DNA of 37,695 bases from Desulfobacterales bacterium (GTDB lineage Bacteria > Desulfobacterota > Desulfobacteria > Desulfobacterales > Desulfosalsimonadaceae): NCBI GenBank assembly GCA_018335195.1, contig JAGXKN010000033.1, forward strand, positions 1-37,695, given 5' to 3'. The notes below the pieces were generated by a model. That model saw only the letters and a program-made list of their open reading frames with translations, was not told the DNA's origin and made no database searches. Shown in pieces: positions 16,001-23,487 of this stretch (the stretch's first letter is position 1; each line of letters starts with the position of its first letter). The translations under genes and the position numbers were made by a program.

Positions 16001-17333
16001 GGGCCATTTCACTGCCCAGCCCGGTTGGCAGATCAAGGCCCGAAAAGAGCATGCGGAGGTATTTTGCAATATCCTCCTCTGCAAGCGGGGTCAGTACAAA
16101 GTTCTGGATGTCGAGCTCTTCTGCGTAAGCGTTTCGGAAAAGCTCCAGGGGAACGGATTCCCCTGTGGTTTGCTCCTCCAGGGATGCCGTGGCACAGACA
16201 AATATCAGCAGGTCCTCGGATTTCATGAGCATCCGGATCAAATGAAGCGAGGCCGGATCGCAGAAGTGAAAGTCGTCAATGAGCAGAACCAGGGGCTTTT
16301 TGCCGGCCAGTCGGCCCAGAAACCGGGTAAAGGTTTCAAAAATGGCTTCGCGTTCCCGGGGATCGTCTTCAGCAGCCGGCGGGGAGCCGCCCTTGAGCTG
16401 GGGGATCACCTGGGCAAGCCGGGAAATCTCTTTATCGGCCAGGGATTCGAGTACCGAAAGGCCCTTGTCCGGCAACTGGTTCATCAGGCCCATGGCAACG
16501 TATGCAGCCATGTAATAGGGTCGGAATGCTTCCTGGACCACCCCGTTGATACGGATCGGGCGCAGCCGGGTTTTTTCCAGGTTTTCCTGGATGGTGGCCA
16601 GAAAGCTGGTTTTGCCCATGCCGGGTTCCCCCTCGGCAATGATTAACCGGCTGGTGCCTTCGGCCACTTTTTTGAGCGCCTCGCTGACCCTGGCAAGCTG
16701 TGTTTTCCGTCCGGCAATGCCTGCGCTGTCAAGATAGCGGAGCGCCATTTTCGGAAACACATCCGTACTGACCAGCTCCGCCGCATCCGCACTTCGGTCC
16801 CTGCCCGACTGCTTGGCGTGATACATGGCGGTGTCCGCCTTGTGTATCAGGGTTTTGCCGTCTGCGGCATCCTCGGGAGCTGCGGCAATTCCGATGCTGA
16901 CCGTCAGGGGGATTTCCGCGGAGGCCTCGGCCGGGGAAAACGGGTTTTTGCGGACCAGGTGAAGCAGCTTCCGGGCAAGTGCGCGCGCGTCGGGTTTTTG
17001 TCCTTTCGGCAGCACAATCAGGAAGTTGTCCCCTGCATACCGAACCGGGATCGCGTTTCTGGGAAGGGCGTTTTTGATGATTTCAGCGGCGTGCACCATG
17101 GCCTGGTCGCCGACGTCATGGCCGTATTGATCGTTGATCCGCTTGAAATAGTCCACGTCAATCATCATCAGGCAAAGCGGGTTTCGTTCCAGTGCGGCCC
17201 AGTTGACGCGGTTTTTGAAGTAGTGCAGCAGATAGCGCCGGTTGTTCAGGCCCGTGACTTCATCTTCGAAGATGAGCGCGGCGGGGTCTCTGCCGACGTT
17301 TTGGAGGAAATAGAAAAATTTTTGATACTGCAT
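13038..17333 (-). CDS. Giant signalling protein: degenerate GGDEF, STAND-type ATPase, duplicated LYPxG domain, HEAT repeats
   Basis: The 1431-residue protein begins with a GGDEF-fold domain (about 20-185; DEVTGLNNRRYLLHYF, IDVDYFKRINDQYGHDVGD), but the signature loop reads AGDNF near residue 100 instead of GGDEF, so diguanylate cyclase activity is doubtful. Next comes an AAA/STAND ATPase (about 205-600) with Walker A EGEPGMGKTSF (about 235) and Walker B KPLVLLIDDFHF (about 350). Two related segments follow (about 665-805 and 850-1000), sharing TRLYPAG/LKLYPAGG, an INGEE/VNDIK strand and an FWQ motif: an internal duplication. The C-terminus (about 1190-1431) is HEAT-like repeats such as AAELLGRLGRPGIEQLKQSL. 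No membrane segment is seen. AGGGGG precedes the ATG. It looks like a large cytoplasmic sensor/scaffold; ligand unknown. Confidence 0.85.
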   Translation of the reverse strand: MQYQKFFYFLQNVGRDPAALIFEDEVTGLNNRRYLLHYFKNRVNWAALERNPLCLMMIDVDYFKRINDQYGHDVGDQAMVHAAEIIKNALPRNAIPVRYAGDNFLIVLPKGQKPDARALARKLLHLVRKNPFSPAEASAEIPLTVSIGIAAAPEDAADGKTLIHKADTAMYHAKQSGRDRSADAAELVSTDVFPKMALRYLDSAGIAGRKTQLARVSEALKKVAEGTSRLIIAEGEPGMGKTSFLATIQENLEKTRLRPIRINGVVQEAFRPYYMAAYVAMGLMNQLPDKGLSVLESLADKEISRLAQVIPQLKGGSPPAAEDDPREREAIFETFTRFLGRLAGKKPLVLLIDDFHFCDPASLHLIRMLMKSEDLLIFVCATASLEEQTTGESVPLELFRNAYAEELDIQNFVLTPLAEEDIAKYLRMLFSGLDLPTGLGSEMARVTQGNPLFLVELIRKMIRDGHIFMQEEKWCISSPEKDYFPRSLEEIVHDKMEILDEQSRKFLDRASAFGETSFLSMLAGITRDHSARLYDIVKTAEEQGIVHTEFAENDENIRFSSKQVRNIIYDGISPEEKRVLHREIGAYQEKLFEQNLLPSASFLAHHFSRADDPEKAGAWEEFQKTRNQLVFDEREIGKGPDTTEPEVEESPPTPGTAEGLGEVALSRRSLELIPFLLRALLVAVRNTRLYPAGSKSVTSAARDLLKLLERIFQLNASVSVTSQQQKIWINGEEIESGSWPALAEKILELLDRLEIKSLVFKQGLTETELQTLLDEISRTDRKTIPPGFWQSFLQNRELPHIDIRQVTYTKMPSGTAAGKETDPGTETEIPPEIMGLRPDADTPHPEPHLRKIRRVISHLLGTYSQLKLYPAGGPVARRAVSRLAKELHTYLSENPQLTIARIDHALLVNDIKVDPTGFEALSDAMVKMLTNAGLSSLTFSKEISEDDLLAFFNILFQTPEQKLNSAFWQEFSSTRDMSGLFFDQRIYRVRQIRPQAALETEAQDISPNPQQSTDQETWADSPDPAREPEASESVPVDRSDDETLARQLRDLFLNDETDRISAILEQIAQKFPESGDSGKKAILDTFGAVLSPPDWQPSPAYINLFVRHLIPVFEAAEYGDHLDQGAEILHEAAAELILFSEYPSATRIFTRLQEHSGFDEAAPAEVRNQSHAFGKYLDPRIVDALCSDLKSSDKQRRQEAGQLISTMGQGVAPMLVDFIRQEKEIHPRRLAAELLGRLGRPGIEQLKQSLINESHAEEKSRILEVIDSVTTDLVTELKYTLMDPEDPVRHAAFRLARRLNRAEVNRLVAELAYSRDTELAVLAIQTLGRRKAESVSRTLSEILTTSSDPDVLIAACRAMGQIGSPDFVQPLAKILLPRRRLFRRRRYPSRVRIVAAYTVFQIPGEHTEVMIRELKQDPDDRVREAVLFFHS

Positions 17334-17457
17334 TCAGCCCCCTGATGGGAAAGCACCTTGCATGATATCTGACAATTTTAAAATGATCATAAAAAAAACC
17401 AAGTTAAATGGCAAACAGAAATCATGTTTTTTCAAGCCGAAATCAGCCGCCGGGGTT

Positions 17458-17475
17458 GCGCGGATCGATCCGCGC
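17458..17475. promoter_or_regulatory. 18-bp perfect palindrome upstream of the CBS gene
   Basis: GCGCGGATCGATCCGCGC is self-complementary over all 18 bases and lies 40 bases before the CBS-protein start, in the divergent gap shared with the giant ATPase gene. It could be an operator for a dimeric regulator of one or both genes. The surrounding gap is A+T-rich, so the G+C-rich palindrome stands out. Confidence 0.4.
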
Positions 17476-17514
17476 GTTAGATTTGGAATAAATAGAGGCA
17501 AAAAGGGGGAAGCA

Positions 17515-18021
17515 ATGAAAACCGCGGCTGATATTTTACGGGAGAAAAGAACGTCCCGCTTGGTGGAAATCCCGCATGACGCCACGATCATGGAGGCTGC
17601 CGCCCGGATGGCAGGCGAGCGGGTCGGCTCCATTCTGGTGCGCAGAGATGATCAGATTGTCGGCATTTGGACCGAGCGCGATTTTCTCCACAACATGCTC
17701 GAGCCTGGTTTTGACCCGCACCGTGCCGCCGTGGGCGATTACATGCAGACCGCGCTGGTGGCCGTGTCAGCAGATACGCCCGTTTACAGGCTGGAGGAAA
17801 TGTTTCTGGGGCTTTTTATCCGTCATCTTCTGGTCAAGGCAAATGAAACCTACCTGGGACTGCTTTCCATCGGGGACGTGCTGCGTTCCAGCCTTCTGGA
17901 AAAGGACCGGGAGATCCGGGAGTTAAACCGGATTGCCAGTTGGGAGTATTATGAAAATTGGGCATGGCATCACAAGTATGAGCCCAAAACCGGCCGCGGT
18001 CGCAGGGATGAAGAGGAATGA
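17515..18021 (+). CDS. CBS-domain-pair protein
   Basis: The 168-residue protein consists of two tandem CBS motifs: SRLVEIPHDATIMEAAARMAGERVGSILVRRDDQIVGIWTERDF split over residues about 12-55, then TALVAVSADTPVYRLEEMFLGLFIRHLLV and YLGLLSIGDVL (about 75-125). CBS pairs bind adenosyl ligands such as AMP, ATP or SAM and signal energy state. A charged tail (WEYYENWAWHHKYEPKTGRG) follows. ATG at 17515 is chosen because AAAAAGGGGGAA lies just before it; an upstream in-frame ATG would add 51 unsupported residues. It is divergent from the giant ATPase gene and convergent with the histidine kinase gene, whose stop is ten bases away, which suggests a signalling neighbourhood but not an operon. Confidence 0.9.
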   Translation: MKTAADILREKRTSRLVEIPHDATIMEAAARMAGERVGSILVRRDDQIVGIWTERDFLHNMLEPGFDPHRAAVGDYMQTALVAVSADTPVYRLEEMFLGLFIRHLLVKANETYLGLLSIGDVLRSSLLEKDREIRELNRIASWEYYENWAWHHKYEPKTGRGRRDEEE

Positions 18022-18031
18022 GAGGGGGCCT

Positions 18032-19957
18032 TTACGCGTTTACCGCTGCGACCGCCGGCATGGTCACGGTAAAGCGGGCGCCTTCGCCCGGCTCGGATTC
18101 CACGTGCAGTTGCCCGCCGTGCTGCGAAACCACCTTTTGGGCGATAAACAGCCCCAGCCCGGTGCCCCGGCTGCCCTTGGTGGAGTAGAATTTGCTGAAA
18201 ATTTGTTCTTTCTGCTCCGCATCCATGCCCGGACCGTTATCCGTGATCGCAAAACGCACATTATCGCCGTGCCTGCTGACTGAAAAACAGACCTGTAATT
18301 CGCGTTCCAGGTGCGGGTCCATGCACGCTTCCATGGCGTTTTCCAGAAGATTGATCAGGACGGATCGAAAGATGTCCCGGTCGGCTTCAAACGTACCGGG
18401 TTCGGGATCCACGTCACAGACAAACTCGATGTCCCGGGCGCCCATTTTCGGCCAGACCTGCCGGCAGACATCATCTGCCAGTTCCGCGATATCCACGCGT
18501 TCCACTTCCAGTTCCCGGGGTTTGGCATAATAGAGCACGTCCAGGACCAGCTTGCGGATGCGCTCTGTCATCAGGGTGGCCACCTCCAGGCCCTCTTCAA
18601 TGCGGCCCGGCACGTTTTTGTAAAACCCGTAATCGATATGGTACAATCCGGCATCGAGCCCTGTGAGAATCCCCTTGATGTTATGGGAGATCACGCTGAA
18701 CATCAGTCCGAGGGTGGACAGATTGTCTTCCAGGCGGCGCAGTTTCGTGACGTCCTTGAAGATGACAATGAGCTGAAAAACATGGCTGCCGATATCGTAG
18801 ACCGCGGCAGTGGAGAGCATCACGTTGAATTTGCGGCTGTCCCGGGTCAGCAGTTCGGTCTCGACATGCCGCGCCTTTCCGTCATCCAGGGTCTGGGCAA
18901 GCGGGCAGTCGTTTTCCGAAAAGGTTTTCTTGGAAAAAATATCGAAAAAACCGCCTCCTGTGTGATCGCCGAATTCCTCCTGGAATCTGCGGTTAATGGC
19001 GGTGATCCGGAATTTCCGGTCCAGCACCGCGATATAATCCGGCACTTCGTCAAAAAGCTTCTGATATTTCTGCTGGGTGGTGCGCAGTTCCTTTCGCAGC
19101 TGCCGGATCTCCCTGCTCCCGGCCGCGACCTCGAGCACCAGCTCCATCTTTCCGTGATTGTTGTAGATGGGCGCGGTATGGACGACAACAGGCGCTTTTT
19201 TGCCTCCCGCGTACTTTACCACTGCCTTGTTTCTTTGCACCATGCCGGTCTCAACGGTTCTCCACACCGGGCAGTTCTCCGGTGCGGCGGCCTTTCCGTG
19301 GTAGATGTCCCAGCTGTTCGCCCCCACCCTGTTGCCGAAGTATTCCTGGTAGGTGGTGTTATTGGCCACGATTTTGAGATCGCAGTCGTGAATCGCAACG
19401 AAATAGGGTGTGCTGTGAAAATAATGAACCCCGTCATCCACGTCCCGGGCAATCTGGCCGATAAAATGCGACATTTTATCCACCAGCTGCTTGACAATGA
19501 TAAAGCGCTCGGTTTCCAGCAGATCGGAGATTTGCGACGGATCTTCCCGGGCAGGGGGGGATTCAAGCTGCTTGATTCGCGTCTTGCGGGCGGCAGCTTT
19601 TTGGGTTCGGGTGAGCACGATTTCAAGATACGTCGGGTCCACGGGTTTGGCGAGAAACTCGTCAGCCCGGTCTTTTAAGCGCATCATGGTCTGTTTCAAA
19701 TCCGGCTCGTCGACGAGCACGGCCACCTGGGCATCCGGAAAACGCTTTTTGACCACCTCAATCCAACGGACTTCAGGGACGCCGTTGCCGGAGGGTTCAA
19801 GGACAAGCAGGTCGGGCTCACACGGAAATGGGCCGTCAAGGTCTTTTTCAGAGGCGGTAGCTTCGAAAAACTTGAAATCCCTGTCCGCCGTGATCATGGC
19901 CTTGAGGCGCTCGGCGGTATGCGGCCCGGTATTTAAGGCCAGTATCTTTGCTTCCAT
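18032..19957 (-). CDS. Cytoplasmic PAS-containing histidine kinase with degenerate receiver domain
   Basis: Residues 1-120 fold like a receiver, with AVLVDEPDLKQTMMRLKDRADEFLAKPVDP, but the position of the phospho-accepting Asp reads LLVLEPSGNG (Glu), so it may be locked or pseudo-active. Two PAS regions follow (about 180-285, containing YFVAIHDCDLKIVANN; about 300-415, containing DYIAVLDRKFRITAINRRF), joined by a coiled coil. The kinase core has MFSVISHNIKGILTG with the phospho-accepting His near 424, and a HATPase domain: VLINLLENAMEAC, ITDNGPGMDAEQ, GTGLGLFIAQKVV and FTVTMP. No membrane segments, so it senses an internal signal. No partner regulator lies beside it; the NifX-like gene 40 bases upstream is on the same strand and may be co-transcribed. 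Confidence 0.9.
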   Translation of the reverse strand: MEAKILALNTGPHTAERLKAMITADRDFKFFEATASEKDLDGPFPCEPDLLVLEPSGNGVPEVRWIEVVKKRFPDAQVAVLVDEPDLKQTMMRLKDRADEFLAKPVDPTYLEIVLTRTQKAAARKTRIKQLESPPAREDPSQISDLLETERFIIVKQLVDKMSHFIGQIARDVDDGVHYFHSTPYFVAIHDCDLKIVANNTTYQEYFGNRVGANSWDIYHGKAAAPENCPVWRTVETGMVQRNKAVVKYAGGKKAPVVVHTAPIYNNHGKMELVLEVAAGSREIRQLRKELRTTQQKYQKLFDEVPDYIAVLDRKFRITAINRRFQEEFGDHTGGGFFDIFSKKTFSENDCPLAQTLDDGKARHVETELLTRDSRKFNVMLSTAAVYDIGSHVFQLIVIFKDVTKLRRLEDNLSTLGLMFSVISHNIKGILTGLDAGLYHIDYGFYKNVPGRIEEGLEVATLMTERIRKLVLDVLYYAKPRELEVERVDIAELADDVCRQVWPKMGARDIEFVCDVDPEPGTFEADRDIFRSVLINLLENAMEACMDPHLERELQVCFSVSRHGDNVRFAITDNGPGMDAEQKEQIFSKFYSTKGSRGTGLGLFIAQKVVSQHGGQLHVESEPGEGARFTVTMPAVAAVNA

Positions 19958-19997
19958 CGCTTTATCCGGGTAGCCTTTTAAAAGACCGGGCGCTGAT

Positions 19998-20387
19998 TCA
20001 ATGGCAGCCGCCTGCGGCGCTCCCGCCGCATGTGTGATCCTGGCTGAATCGCTGCAGCCGGTCGTTTAGCAGTTCCTTCACGGCAGAACCCACCGTAGCA
20101 CTGGTGCCGCCGTAATATACTTCAATGCCCGCCTGGTTGAATCCCATCAGGGGCCTGAGCCCCATGCCGCCGGCAATCAGCGTCTGCACCTGTTTTTCCG
20201 CAAGGTACTGCACCGGCGCCATACAGCCGCCCTGTTGGTGAGGAATGTTGGGCACGACCTGCACATCCAGGATTTCGCTGTTTCCCAATGTAACCAGGGT
20301 GTAGAGGTCGCAGTGGCCGAAATGCGATTGAAGCGGGGCGTCGAGTCCGCCGGGCGAGGCTGAGGGAACGGCGATTATCGTATTCAT
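19998..20387 (-). CDS. NifX/NifB-like iron-molybdenum-cofactor-domain protein
   Basis: The 129-residue protein belongs to the dinitrogenase iron-molybdenum-cofactor domain family: it starts IIAVPSASPGGLDAPLQSHFGHC, continues VVPNIPHQQGGCMAPVQYL and LIAGGMGLRPLMGFNQAGIEVY, and ends in a Cys/His/Gly tail (HTCGGSAAGGCH). Many stand-alone members in anaerobes are not tied to nitrogen fixation; they are thought to carry metal clusters. No nif gene is present here, so a cluster-binding regulatory or storage role is more likely. ATG follows GAAAGGAA. It lies just upstream of the PAS kinase and could be part of the same transcript. Confidence 0.85.
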   Translation of the reverse strand: MNTIIAVPSASPGGLDAPLQSHFGHCDLYTLVTLGNSEILDVQVVPNIPHQQGGCMAPVQYLAEKQVQTLIAGGMGLRPLMGFNQAGIEVYYGGTSATVGSAVKELLNDRLQRFSQDHTCGGSAAGGCH

Positions 20388-20576
20388 TGCGTATTCCTTT
20401 CAATTAAGCTGAATTGATGTCCGGTCAAAGATAACCGAATTTACAGGGGGTTGGATAAAAGTTGGCATAACTTAATGTCTTGGTCAAAGGTTGTCAAATG
20501 ATTTTTGTCCGCGGGCCGCGGGATTTCTGACGGTTAGCATTTCCGGTGCACGCAGGAGATTTCAGATTGAAAAGGG

Positions 20577-20604
20577 TTGCAATTCAATGGTCATAACATA
20601 TAAA
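20577..20604 (+). promoter_or_regulatory. Putative sigma-70 promoter for satP
   Basis: TTGCAA and TATAAA are separated by 16 bases, an otherwise good vegetative match, placing transcript start about 60 bases before the satP start codon. Consensus match only. Confidence 0.45.
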
Positions 20605-20670
20605 CATGGTTAATTTTTACAAACGAAGATCTGTCACAAAAACACACAGGATGAAGAAAGGGGGATGAAT

Positions 20671-21240
20671 ATGGCGGACACCTATGCGAATCCGGCGCCT
20701 TTGGGGCTGATGGGCTTCGGCATGACCACCGTGCTGCTCAACATTCACAATGCCGGTTTTTTTCCGCTCAGCGCCATGGTGCTTTCCATGGGTATTTTTT
20801 ACGGGGGCATCGCCCAGATTATTGCGGGAATCTGCGAGTACAGCAAGGGAAACACATTCGGGTTTGTGGCCTTTCTGTCGTTCGGTCATTTCTGGCTGAC
20901 CCTGGTCGGGTTGCTTCTTCTGCCGGAACTCGGCTTGAGCGAGGGCACGTCTCCCGGGTTTATGGGATGGTATCTGTTTATGTGGGGGCTGTTTACATTT
21001 TTGATGTATATTGCCACCCTGAAGAAAAACCGGGCGCTGCAGACCATTTTCCTGACGCTCTGGATCCTGTTTTTTCTGCTGGCCATCCACGATTGGACCG
21101 GAATCGGCGTGATCGGCACGATCGCCGGCTATGAAGGCATCGTGTGCGGGGGCAGCGCCATTTATCTGGCCATGGCCGAGGTGATCAACGAGAGCATGGG
21201 CCGGGTGGTCCTTCCCATTGGTGAGCCTGCCGCAGGATAG
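20671..21240 (+). CDS. satP: Acetate/succinate-type transporter, GPR1/FUN34/YaaH family
   Basis: This 189-residue membrane protein has the family signature [23 protein letters not shown] at its start (the NPAPLGL motif) and six hydrophobic segments: about residues 10-30, 35-58, 68-90, 98-118, 125-145 and 150-175. The family moves acetate, and in some members succinate, across the cytoplasmic membrane. ATG at 20671 is favoured over one six bases earlier because AGGGGG then has normal spacing. A promoter and a terminator bracket it, so it is transcribed alone. Position 2 kb from malate synthase and isocitrate lyase agrees with growth on acetate. Confidence 0.88.
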   Translation: MADTYANPAPLGLMGFGMTTVLLNIHNAGFFPLSAMVLSMGIFYGGIAQIIAGICEYSKGNTFGFVAFLSFGHFWLTLVGLLLLPELGLSEGTSPGFMGWYLFMWGLFTFLMYIATLKKNRALQTIFLTLWILFFLLAIHDWTGIGVIGTIAGYEGIVCGGSAIYLAMAEVINESMGRVVLPIGEPAAG

Positions 21241-21250
21241 CCCGTCATAC

Positions 21251-21302
21251 GGCATGGTCCCAGTTGCGGGTGTTTTTTCCCGTCCCGGGACATGCCCTTT
21301 TT
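21251..21302 (+). terminator. Rho-independent terminator after satP
   Basis: GGCATGGTCCC pairs with GGGACATGCC (one bulged base), with an inner CGGG/CCCG stem, followed by CTTTTTC. It begins 10 bases after the satP stop. Confidence 0.55.
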
Positions 21303-21419
21303 CGGGATTCCCCCGTCGGTGTGCAGGCAATTTATTCTCTCCTTGAACGACGTGTTTAAAAAAGATAAAAGAAAAGCTCCTGTACATTTATTCAAGTTTT
21401 TCCCCAGGAGGAGTGCATT

Positions 21420-22397
21420 ATGACCCCGGAACAGCAGTTTGTGCCGCCGCCCGGCCTGAAGGGGCCGCATGTCCAGTCAATACTGGCAAGTGCCCGGTTC
21501 CGTGCAGGGGGCAGTCATGCCATGCACGAGGCAGCCCGGGTGCAGATCCTGGAAACCGGGGAGGGCGTCCGACTCCAGGGGTTTTATTCGCCGCAGCCCC
21601 AACAGCTGCAAAAGGGCTTGGTGCTTTTGCTCCACGGATGGGAGGGAAGCGCGGAATCCACGTATGTCAAGACCACGGGCAGGTATCTTTTCGATCAGGG
21701 GTATTCGATTTTCCGCCTGAATTTGCGGGATCACGGCGATTCCCACCATTTGAACCGCGGCCTGTTTTTCGGAACCCTTTTTGACGAGGTTTTTGAGGCC
21801 GCAGCCCAAGCTGCCGGCCTGGCGGAAAACGGCCGGTTTTTCGTGGCCGGCTTTTCCCTGGGTGGCAATTATGCCCTGCGCATTGCACGGGAACACGCCC
21901 GCCGGTCGATTCCGCAGTTGTGCCACGTGGCTGCGGTCAGCCCGGTGATCGATCCCATGGGCGCTACCAACCGCGCGGATCTCACATTATTGTACCGGTA
22001 TTATTTCCTGAAGAAATGGAAGCGTTCCCTGATGCGCAACCAGGAACTGTATCCGGAATTGTATGATTTTTCCGATCTTATGTCACATCAAACCATACTC
22101 GGGCTGACCGCGGCACTGCTGCCGCGCTGCAGTCCGTTTACCGATCCGGAGACGTATTTCGACAGCTATACCCTCACAAACGATGCGCTTGTGGATATTG
22201 CCGCGCCCACCACCATTGTTACCGCAGAAGATGACCCTCTGATCCCGGTGGCCGATTTTTACAACCTGCAGCGCAATGATCTCACCGGGTTGATCGTCCA
22301 TGCCCACGGCGGGCACAACGGGTTTATCGCGAACTACCGGCTCAATGCCTGGTATGAGCAGGCCCTGGACCGGATTTTTGAACGATACTGCGGCTAA
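21420..22397 (+). CDS. YheT-like alpha/beta hydrolase
   Basis: The 325-residue protein matches the YheT (UPF0017/ABHD1-3) branch of alpha/beta hydrolases: PPGLKGPHVQSILAS at the start, LVLLLHGWEGSAESTY (oxyanion-hole region), NLRDHGDSHHLN, FVAGFSLGGNYALR (nucleophile elbow with Ser), TAEDDPLIPVADF (acidic member of the triad) and HAHGGHNGFI (catalytic His). Related enzymes act as esterases or lipases on acyl chains; the bacterial substrate is unsettled. A strong AGGAGGAG lies before the ATG. A terminator separates it from satP, and it is convergent with the YkgJ gene. Confidence 0.9.
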   Translation: MTPEQQFVPPPGLKGPHVQSILASARFRAGGSHAMHEAARVQILETGEGVRLQGFYSPQPQQLQKGLVLLLHGWEGSAESTYVKTTGRYLFDQGYSIFRLNLRDHGDSHHLNRGLFFGTLFDEVFEAAAQAAGLAENGRFFVAGFSLGGNYALRIAREHARRSIPQLCHVAAVSPVIDPMGATNRADLTLLYRYYFLKKWKRSLMRNQELYPELYDFSDLMSHQTILGLTAALLPRCSPFTDPETYFDSYTLTNDALVDIAAPTTIVTAEDDPLIPVADFYNLQRNDLTGLIVHAHGGHNGFIANYRLNAWYEQALDRIFERYCG

Positions 22398-22423
22398 CCC
22401 GTAAAGCCGATTCCTGACAGGGC

Positions 22424-22440
22424 ACAGATTTTAAATCTGT
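22424..22440. terminator. Palindrome between convergent genes, possible bidirectional terminator
   Basis: ACAGATTTTAAATCTGT is a perfect palindrome with 8-base arms about one central base; as RNA, ACAGAT/ATCTGT with a five-base loop is feasible. It lies in the 58-base gap between the yheT-like and ykgJ-like genes. There is no U-tract, so termination is uncertain. Confidence 0.3.
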
Positions 22441-22455
22441 CCGCCCCGAGACGCC

Positions 22456-23175
22456 TCAACCTGCAAAACCCGTGCATCCGGTCATTGCGGCGTGTTTGCG
22501 CGAGCCCGGGTACTGCCGGCAGATCTCCGGCTTGACATCGTGAATTCGGCAGATCCATGTACCGGGGGGCGCCCGTGAATCTGCCGGCGCCAGCCAGGGG
22601 CAGACCGGGGCAAATCGCCGGGTGCCCGGTTCCACCCATATGGCATAGGAAATGATTCTGCCGCTACGGGTAATGGTGGCCACCCGTTCCAGGATGTCGG
22701 TTCTTCCCAGCTCCTGCCAGAGCTGATAATCGGCCGCGGACAGCTCATGCCGGTAATCCAGCTCCCTGCAGCACCGGCCGCACTGCCTGCATTTGAAACG
22801 GGCCATGCCGGTATCCACCCACAGCCCGGTGCCCCTGCCGGTGCCGTTGCTTTCGGGTTCCACCTGTGCGGCAAAGGTGCGCCGGCAGATTTCGGCCATC
22901 ACTTCTATGGGCGGGGGGCGGGCGGTAAGGGTATCAAGCAGGATGCGGGCCAGCTCCTGCGAGCTGATTTTGCGCATCCGGCTGAAATGCCGCCGTCCGG
23001 GGGCGGATATCCACAGGCCGTTATAGCGGGCGTCTTCCACCGCAGCGGTGTTCGGGCCCAGGATCAAAGGACAAAGCTCCAGGAATAAGCGGTTCTGGGA
23101 GGGATACTGGCAGAAATCGTTGCGTATTGCGGAAATCGCCTCTTCAATGGACAAAAAGATGCGTTCTTCGTCCAC
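22456..23175 (-). CDS. YkgJ family cysteine-cluster protein
   Basis: The 239-residue product has the YkgJ (CxxCxxCC) motif FKCRQCGRCCRELDYRHEL near residue 127, then CPWLAP and CRIHDVKPEICRQYPGS, the expected later cysteines, consistent with a zinc or iron-sulphur site. The first 120 residues (DEERIFLSIEEAISAIRNDF onwards) form an extension without an evident domain, longer than the minimal family. Function of the family is unknown. The start is GTG, with AAAGGAGG seven bases before it, a strong ribosome binding site. Confidence 0.85.
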   Translation of the reverse strand: MDEERIFLSIEEAISAIRNDFCQYPSQNRLFLELCPLILGPNTAAVEDARYNGLWISAPGRRHFSRMRKISSQELARILLDTLTARPPPIEVMAEICRRTFAAQVEPESNGTGRGTGLWVDTGMARFKCRQCGRCCRELDYRHELSAADYQLWQELGRTDILERVATITRSGRIISYAIWVEPGTRRFAPVCPWLAPADSRAPPGTWICRIHDVKPEICRQYPGSRKHAAMTGCTGFAG

Positions 23176-23487
23176 GGGCGGACCTCCTTTATCAAGGGGC
23201 GGCCAGGACCGCTTGTCGGGATCCTGGATAGACTCAAACGGGACTGTCTGAATTTATAACCGATTTTTTATTCAAATACCAGGGTTTTTTCTTCGTGTCC
23301 TTCGCGGGCTTTGTGGTTTTGTTGATGACTGCAAATGAAAATCATGTGTCAAAACCGGGAAAGGGGATTATTATTACGAAATGGAATCACCGATTAAGCC
23401 GGAATGCGGGCAGGCGAATTTGGGGCCGCGGTTTGCGGGGCCGTCAGAAATGCCGCCCGCGCTTGTCATTGATTAAGGGAGGCAGCT
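23176..23487 (+). other. Gap upstream of the glyoxylate-shunt operon
   Basis: No gene is supported here. The left side holds the leader of the divergent YkgJ gene. TTCTTCGTGTCCTTCGCGGG at about 23290 recalls a simple-sequence type found between genes in many genomes. The right side must carry the aceB promoter, but no convincing -35/-10 pair was found; GGAGG lies four bases before the aceB ATG. Confidence 0.4.

Noticed and set aside
18311-19678. 455-codon plus-strand frame opposite the histidine kinase gene
   Set aside because: Antisense shadow; the kinase frame shows all expected motifs on the other strand.
19998-20387. Nitrogen-fixation locus suggested by the NifX/NifB-like domain
   Set aside because: No nifH, D, K, E, N or full nifB gene is present; stand-alone members are common in non-fixing anaerobes.
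20403-20570. Sigma-54 promoter before satP (TTGGCATAACTTAATG)
   Set aside because: The required GC dinucleotide at the -12 position with ten-base spacing from GG is missing.
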